Shown here piece after piece: positions 13,993 through 14,450 of a stretch of DNA of 14,450 nucleotides. The position numbers and the translations under genes were made by a program. The stretch's first letter is position 1. Each line of letters opens with the position of its first letter. The DNA lies in NCBI GenBank assembly GCA_017472375.1, contig JAFUQL010000275.1:1-14450 (forward strand). Reading direction: 5' to 3'. The notes beneath the pieces were generated by a model. That model had not been told where the DNA came from, made no database searches, and saw only the letters and a program-made list of their open reading frames with translations. This DNA is from Oscillospiraceae bacterium. GTDB taxonomy: Bacteria > Bacillota > Clostridia > Oscillospirales > Ruminococcaceae.

Positions 13993-14021
13993 GAACCAAT
14001 ACAATTTGCGGCACGGGCCGC

Positions 14022-14066
14022 GGCGGGCGCAGATGCGCCATGGGCCGCGCATCCGCCCTGCCCGCC
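14022..14066 (+). promoter_or_regulatory. Structured gyrB leader
   Basis: GGCGGGC (14022-14028) pairs with GCCCGCC (14060-14066), and inside it GATGCG (14032-14037) pairs with CGCATC (14048-14053). An alternative hairpin, GGCGC-AGAT-GCGCC (14027-14040), excludes the inner pairing. The structure ends 10 bases before the AAGGAGG of gyrB, so it could influence gyrB expression. This is inference from pairing only. Confidence 0.45.
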
Positions 14067-14089
14067 CGTAACCCGTAAGGAGGATATCA

Positions 14090-14450
14090 ATGCCTGACAT
14101 CGAGAACATCGAGAACCTTCAGCAGGCTCCCACCGAAGCCCACGACTATGACGGCAGCCCGATCCAGGTTTTGGAGGGTCTGGAGGCCGTGCGCAAGCGT
14201 CCCGGTATGTACATCGGCACCACCGGCCCCCGCGGCCTGCATCACCTGGTGTACGAGATCGTGGACAACGCCATCGACGAGGCGCTGGCCGGCTTCTGCG
14301 ACCACCTCGAGGTCACCATCAAGGAAGGCGACATCATCGAAGTGAGCGACAACGGCCGCGGCATCCCTGTGGACATCCAGCCCAAGCTGGGCATCCCTGC
14401 CGTGACCGTGGTCTACACCGTGCTGCACGCCGGCGGCAAGTTCGGCGGCG
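14090..14450 (+). CDS. gyrB: DNA gyrase subunit B, 5' part only
   Basis: ATPase subunit of gyrase, which introduces negative supercoils with GyrA. The first 120 residues are in the window and the frame is open at the right edge. The GHKL ATPase motifs are present: YEIVDNAIDEALAG at 55-68 with the expected catalytic Glu56 and Mg-binding Asn60, then DNGRGIP at 87-93, and HAGGKFGG at the edge. The spacing Glu56 to Asp87 equals that between Glu42 and Asp73 in E. coli GyrB. The ATG at 14090 has a perfect AAGGAGG site seven bases upstream. The N-terminus has about 14 residues more than E. coli GyrB before the conserved core. ParE is the alternative, but position next to recF and remB favours GyrB. 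Confidence 0.96.
   Translation, partial: MPDIENIENLQQAPTEAHDYDGSPIQVLEGLEAVRKRPGMYIGTTGPRGLHHLVYEIVDNAIDEALAGFCDHLEVTIKEGDIIEVSDNGRGIPVDIQPKLGIPAVTVVYTVLHAGGKFGG

Noticed and set aside
13081..14109. Open frame on the minus strand opposite recF, remB and the gyrB leader
   Set aside because: It spans three real genes and intergenic DNA on the other strand, and has no family features.
1..14450. CRISPR arrays, transposases, tRNA or rRNA genes
   Set aside because: No repeat-spacer pattern, no transposase-like protein and no tRNA T-loop/CCA pattern was seen on either strand by eye.

Overview
This window is the chromosomal replication-origin region of a Gram-positive bacterium. The gene order reads leftward on the minus strand as rpmH-rnpA-yidD-yidC-jag-[two uncommon genes]-mnmE-mnmG. 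It reads rightward on the plus strand as dnaA-dnaN-(S4 protein)-recF-remB-gyrB. This is the classical Firmicutes oriC neighbourhood. GC-rich coding, AAGGAGG-type ribosome binding sites, the DUF370/RemB gene between recF and gyrB, and a YidC without a visible lipoprotein signal suggest a gut clostridium of the Oscillospirales (Faecalibacterium/Gemmiger/Subdoligranulum-like). That placement is an inference from general resemblance. Both window ends cut genes: mnmG lacks its C-terminus at the left edge and gyrB continues past the right edge.

Left arm (minus strand). Three transcription units can be read from promoters and terminators. (i) rpmH-rnpA-yidD-yidC-jag starts at a consensus TTGACA/TATAAT promoter (about 8754-8783) and ends at a perfect 13-bp stem plus T-run terminator (5312-5348). 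It supplies ribosomal protein L34, the RNase P protein, the membrane-insertion helpers YidD and YidC, and the RNA-binding protein Jag/KhpB. (ii) A two-gene unit (3385-5198) has its own -10 box and its own strong terminator. It encodes a 462-residue protein ending in a coiled coil and two membrane helices, and a 142-residue protein with two HxT motifs of 2H-phosphoesterase type. It sits where jag is normally followed directly by mnmE. (iii) mnmE-mnmG makes the tRNA wobble-uridine modification enzyme.

Centre. A 691-bp region separates the divergent rpmH and dnaA genes. It holds both promoters, an AT-rich patch and several hairpins, but no convincing gene. The 459-bp dnaA-dnaN spacer carries the origin signals: canonical DnaA boxes, a set of TTCAACA repeats, and a DnaA box plus GC-rich stretch plus CTACTACTA array that matches the basal unwinding element (DnaA-trio) layout.

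Right arm (plus strand). dnaA, dnaN, the S4 gene, recF, remB and gyrB encode the initiator, the sliding clamp, an RNA-binding protein of ribosome-assembly type, a recombination mediator, a small regulator and the gyrase B subunit. All genes point away from the dnaA-rpmH boundary, as expected for co-orientation with leaving forks. The least explained items are the two-gene insertion, the enlarged low-complexity Jag, and the repeat layout of the origin.
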